Of a stretch of DNA of 7,402 nt, positions 5,217 through 7,402 are shown in pieces. Both the position numbers and the translations under genes were made by a program. The notes beneath the pieces are model-generated. The model did no database searches. It was not told where the DNA came from and saw nothing but the letters and a program-made list of their open reading frames with translations. This DNA comes from an uncultured Bacteroidales bacterium (GTDB lineage Bacteria > Bacteroidota > Bacteroidia > Bacteroidales > Paludibacteraceae), in assembly GCA_903899865.1 (NCBI GenBank), contig CAIUKZ010000436.1, forward strand, positions 1 to 7,402. The letters are read 5' to 3'. The number at the start of each line of letters is the position of its first letter. Within the stretch, counting starts at the first letter, position 1.

Positions 5217-6698
5217 ATGGCAAAAGAACTCAAAGAACTTACTCCTCGTAGTGAAAATTACTCTCAGTGGTACAACGACTTAGTACTCAAAGCTGACCTT
5301 GCAGAAAACTCAGCTGTAAGAGGATGCATGGTGATAAAACCTTATGGCTACGCTATCTGGGAAAAAATTCAAGCAGAACTAGACCGAATGTTTAAAGAAA
5401 CTGGTCACGTGAACGCATACTTTCCACTCTTCATCCCCAAATCATTCTTAAGCAAAGAAGCGGAGCACGTGGATGGATTTGCCAAAGAATGTGCAGTGGT
5501 AACGCATCACCGCCTGAAAAATGATCCAAACGGCAAAGGACTAATCGTGGATCCGGATGCAAAACTTGAAGAGGAACTCATTGTACGTCCTACTTCTGAA
5601 ACCATCATTTGGAGCACTTATAAAAATTGGATTCAATCCTACCGTGACCTTCCTATACTTGTCAACCAATGGGCCAATGTGGTTCGCTGGGAAATGCGTA
5701 CACGCTTGTTTCTTCGTACGGCGGAGTTTCTATGGCAAGAAGGTCACACAGCACATGCTACTCAGGAAGAAGCTGTCATAGAAGCAAAGAAAATGCTGGA
5801 AGTGTATGCCGACTTTGCTGAGCGATTCATGGCTGTGCCTGTATTGAAAGGTGTAAAATCGGCTAATGAGCGATTTGCTGGAGCGCTTGACACTTACTGT
5901 ATCGAAGCATTGATGCAAGATGGTAAAGCACTACAAGCAGGAACATCACATTTCCTTGGTCAAAATTTCGCCAAAGCATTTGATGTCACATTTATGGATA
6001 AAAGCAATAAATTGGACTACGTATGGGCTACATCGTGGGGCGTTTCTACCCGATTGATGGGTGCGCTCATCATGACTCACTCCGACGACAACGGGCTAGT
6101 GCTCCCTCCTAACCTCGCACCATTCCAAGTGGTTATCGTACCAATTTATAAAAACGAAGAACAACTGCAACAAATCGATGCCAAGGTAGCCGAGATAGTA
6201 GCTAAGTTGAAATCACTAGGCGTCAGTGTAAAATATGATAATAACGACAATCGGAAACCAGGCTGGAAATTTGCCGAATACGAACTAAAAGGTGTACCAG
6301 TGCGCTTGGCTATGGGAGCTCGTGACCTAGAAAACGGTACCGTAGAAGTGGCTCGTCGCGACACATTGACCAAAGAAACCGTAAGCATTGAAGGTATAGA
6401 GACATACATCAAAGAATTGCTTGCTACGATTCAAGAAAATATTTTCAAAAAAGCGTTTGACTATCGTGCATCTGTTACACGTGAGGTAAACTCTTACGAT
6501 GAGTTTAAAGTGGAAATAGAAAAAGGCGGATTCCTACTTTGTCACTGGGACGGCACACCCGAAACTGAAGAGCAAATCAAAGAAGACACCAAAGCTACCA
6601 TCCGCTGCATCCCATTGGATGGCGACTTGACGCCTGGCAAGTGCATGGTAACAGGTAAACCATCGGCACAACGCGTGGTATTTGCAAGGGCGTATTAA
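5217..6698 (+). CDS. proS: Prolyl-tRNA synthetase, archaeal/eukaryal (short) type
   Basis: A 493-aa cytoplasmic class II synthetase that joins proline to tRNA(Pro) using ATP. Residues 1-300 form the catalytic core: RPTSE (124-128) for substrate binding, motif 2 with RTRLFLRTAEFLWQEGHTAH (161-180), GTSHFLGQNFAKAF (242-255), and motif 3 with GVSTRLMGALIMTHSDDNG (275-293). From ~303 the anticodon-binding domain begins (FQVVIVPIYKNEEQL). The C-terminal domain ends in the family's conserved tyrosine (VVFARAY). There is no bacterial-type editing (INS/YbaK) insert between motifs 2 and 3, which defines the short type and is usual in Bacteroidetes. The zinc-binding Cys set of this C-terminal domain looks incomplete (only LLCHW, IRCIP and GKCMV). 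The ATG at 5217 gives the canonical MAKELKELTPRSENYSQWY start. It is intact and likely essential. Confidence 0.98.
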   Translation: MAKELKELTPRSENYSQWYNDLVLKADLAENSAVRGCMVIKPYGYAIWEKIQAELDRMFKETGHVNAYFPLFIPKSFLSKEAEHVDGFAKECAVVTHHRLKNDPNGKGLIVDPDAKLEEELIVRPTSETIIWSTYKNWIQSYRDLPILVNQWANVVRWEMRTRLFLRTAEFLWQEGHTAHATQEEAVIEAKKMLEVYADFAERFMAVPVLKGVKSANERFAGALDTYCIEALMQDGKALQAGTSHFLGQNFAKAFDVTFMDKSNKLDYVWATSWGVSTRLMGALIMTHSDDNGLVLPPNLAPFQVVIVPIYKNEEQLQQIDAKVAEIVAKLKSLGVSVKYDNNDNRKPGWKFAEYELKGVPVRLAMGARDLENGTVEVARRDTLTKETVSIEGIETYIKELLATIQENIFKKAFDYRASVTREVNSYDEFKVEIEKGGFLLCHWDGTPETEEQIKEDTKATIRCIPLDGDLTPGKCMVTGKPSAQRVVFARAY

Positions 6699-6724
6699 TA
6701 AAAACTAGATAATATCACATAATG

Positions 6725-6762
6725 CAGCCCTAACAGTTCTTGAAACTTGTTAGGGCTGTTTG
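6725..6762 (+). terminator. Probable proS terminator
   Basis: CAGCCCTAACA (6725-6735) pairs perfectly with TGTTAGGGCTG (6748-6758), an 11-bp stem with a 12-nt loop, followed by a short T-rich tail (TTTGTAAT). It sits 27 nt after the proS stop and between convergent genes. The weak T tract lowers certainty, and the reverse strand has no T run. Confidence 0.65.
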
Positions 6763-6785
6763 TAATATCCTCTAAAAGGAGTTTC

Positions 6786-7402
6786 TCAATTATCTACTTC
6801 TACAATCTTCTTAAACACCTTCCAGTTAGAACCTTCATAAGCTACCTTAGAACCTTTAGGTACGTAAAGTACACATATATTTTTGTTAACAGCTTGAAAA
6901 GTATTTAATGAAATATCCAATGGTTTTTTCACTCTAAGGTATATTTCTGTCAAAGCATTGCATTGTTCAAAAGGATCATCACCTATCTTTTCAAGAGAAC
7001 TAGGGATACTTAGTTTTTTTAATTTTGTACATCCCGAAAATGCATTAAATCCAATCTCACGCAATGAATCTGGCAAGGTAATAGATTCTAAGCTAGAACA
7101 ACTACTAAATGCACCACAATGTATTTCCCTCAATGTATTAGGCAAAATGAGCGACTTTAGTTTTGCGCAGCGCGCAAATGCATCACTTCCAATCTCTTGT
7201 AATGAATATGGCAAGGTAATGGATTCCAAGCTGATACAATCTGAGAAAGCATTATAATTTATTTTATGTACAGAATTAGGAATGGTGAGTTGTTTTAATT
7301 TTATACATCCTTCGAAAGTTTTAGATCCAATTTCTCGTAATGAATCTGGTAAAGTAATAGCCTCCAAACGACTACATTTAGCAAATGCACTGCTACCAAC
7401 AA
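6786..7402 (-). CDS. BspA-type leucine-rich-repeat protein (LRR_5), N-terminus beyond window
   Basis: The frame is open from the right edge to TGA at 6786-6788 (204 residues visible). The TTG at 7367 sometimes taken as a start lies inside a repeat, since the frame continues upstream (VGSSAFAKCSRLEAITLP), so the true start lies outside. Six consecutive 23-residue units fit L-x-x-L-x-L-P-x-S-L-x-x-I-G-x-x-A-F-x-x-C, the Treponema/BspA class of LRR. A typical C-terminal cap follows: CVLYVPKGSKVAYEGSNWKV then FKKIVEVDN. Units alternate between an LE-ITLP form and an LK-L-IP form, giving a 46-residue super-repeat. Related proteins mediate surface adhesion or protein binding, but location cannot be seen because any signal peptide is missing and no C-terminal sorting domain follows the cap. 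It is convergent with proS. The ligand is unknown. Confidence 0.9.
   Translation of the reverse strand, partial: VGSSAFAKCSRLEAITLPDSLREIGSKTFEGCIKLKQLTIPNSVHKINYNAFSDCISLESITLPYSLQEIGSDAFARCAKLKSLILPNTLREIHCGAFSSCSSLESITLPDSLREIGFNAFSGCTKLKKLSIPSSLEKIGDDPFEQCNALTEIYLRVKKPLDISLNTFQAVNKNICVLYVPKGSKVAYEGSNWKVFKKIVEVDN
7063..7350. repeat. 138-bp tandem periodicity inside the leucine-rich-repeat gene
   Basis: The plus-strand motif AATGAAT-TGG-AA-GTAAT recurs starting at 7063, 7201 and 7339, exactly 138 bp apart, with few differences. This is the DNA trace of a two-repeat (2 x 23 codon) unit duplicated as a block. Confidence 0.75.

Noticed and set aside
5557..6412. Three short frames inside proS (5557-5781 plus, 5730-5918 minus, 6146-6412 minus)
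   Set aside because: All are shadows of the intact proS gene in other frames.
6958..7257. A 99-codon plus-strand frame with a repeated pattern
   Set aside because: Its repeats mirror the leucine-rich repeats on the opposite strand, which have family-typical structure and a proper C-terminal cap.

Overview
The window looks like a low-GC member of the Bacteroidetes. Four things point there: an archaeal/eukaryal-type (short, ~490 aa) prolyl-tRNA synthetase, a TlpA-like lipid- or periplasm-directed thioredoxin with a long N-terminal domain, a BspA-type leucine-rich-repeat protein, and promoter-like TAnnTTTG boxes with no good Shine-Dalgarno sequences. No genus can be named from what is visible.

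Layout, left to right. (1) 1-1055, minus strand: the N-terminal ~351 codons of a secreted thioredoxin-like (TlpA/AhpC-TSA) protein, cut by the window edge just before its expected active-site Cys pair. (2) 1056-2308: about 1.25 kb without protein genes, built of repeats and rRNA remnants. It holds a ~320 bp inverted-repeat element studded with tiny palindromes, a fragment resembling the 3' part of 5S rDNA, an apparently intact 5S rRNA gene with its terminator, the 23S-5S spacer, only the last ~30 nt of 23S rRNA, and a second degenerate 5S-like copy. All rRNA-like parts lie on the minus strand. (3) 2309-4175, minus strand: a complete-looking group II intron with an intact 470-aa reverse transcriptase/maturase, domain V, and domain VI with a bulged branch-point A. 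(4) 4223-4475, minus strand: a cold-shock-domain protein and its strong terminator. (5) 4682-6698, plus strand: a yjbQ-family gene interrupted by a single in-frame amber codon, then proS. (6) 6786-7402, minus strand: the C-terminal part of a leucine-rich-repeat protein that runs off the right edge.

proS, csp and (if expressed) yjbQ are housekeeping-type genes and show no operon-like functional link. The stretch 1330-4175 is the unusual part. A ribosomal operon tail has lost its 23S body and carries 5S-derived repeats on both sides, and a retroelement sits against the outer 5S-like copy. This looks like a site of repeated recombination or element insertion. It could also be partly an assembly collapse at an rRNA operon, which the sequence alone cannot exclude.
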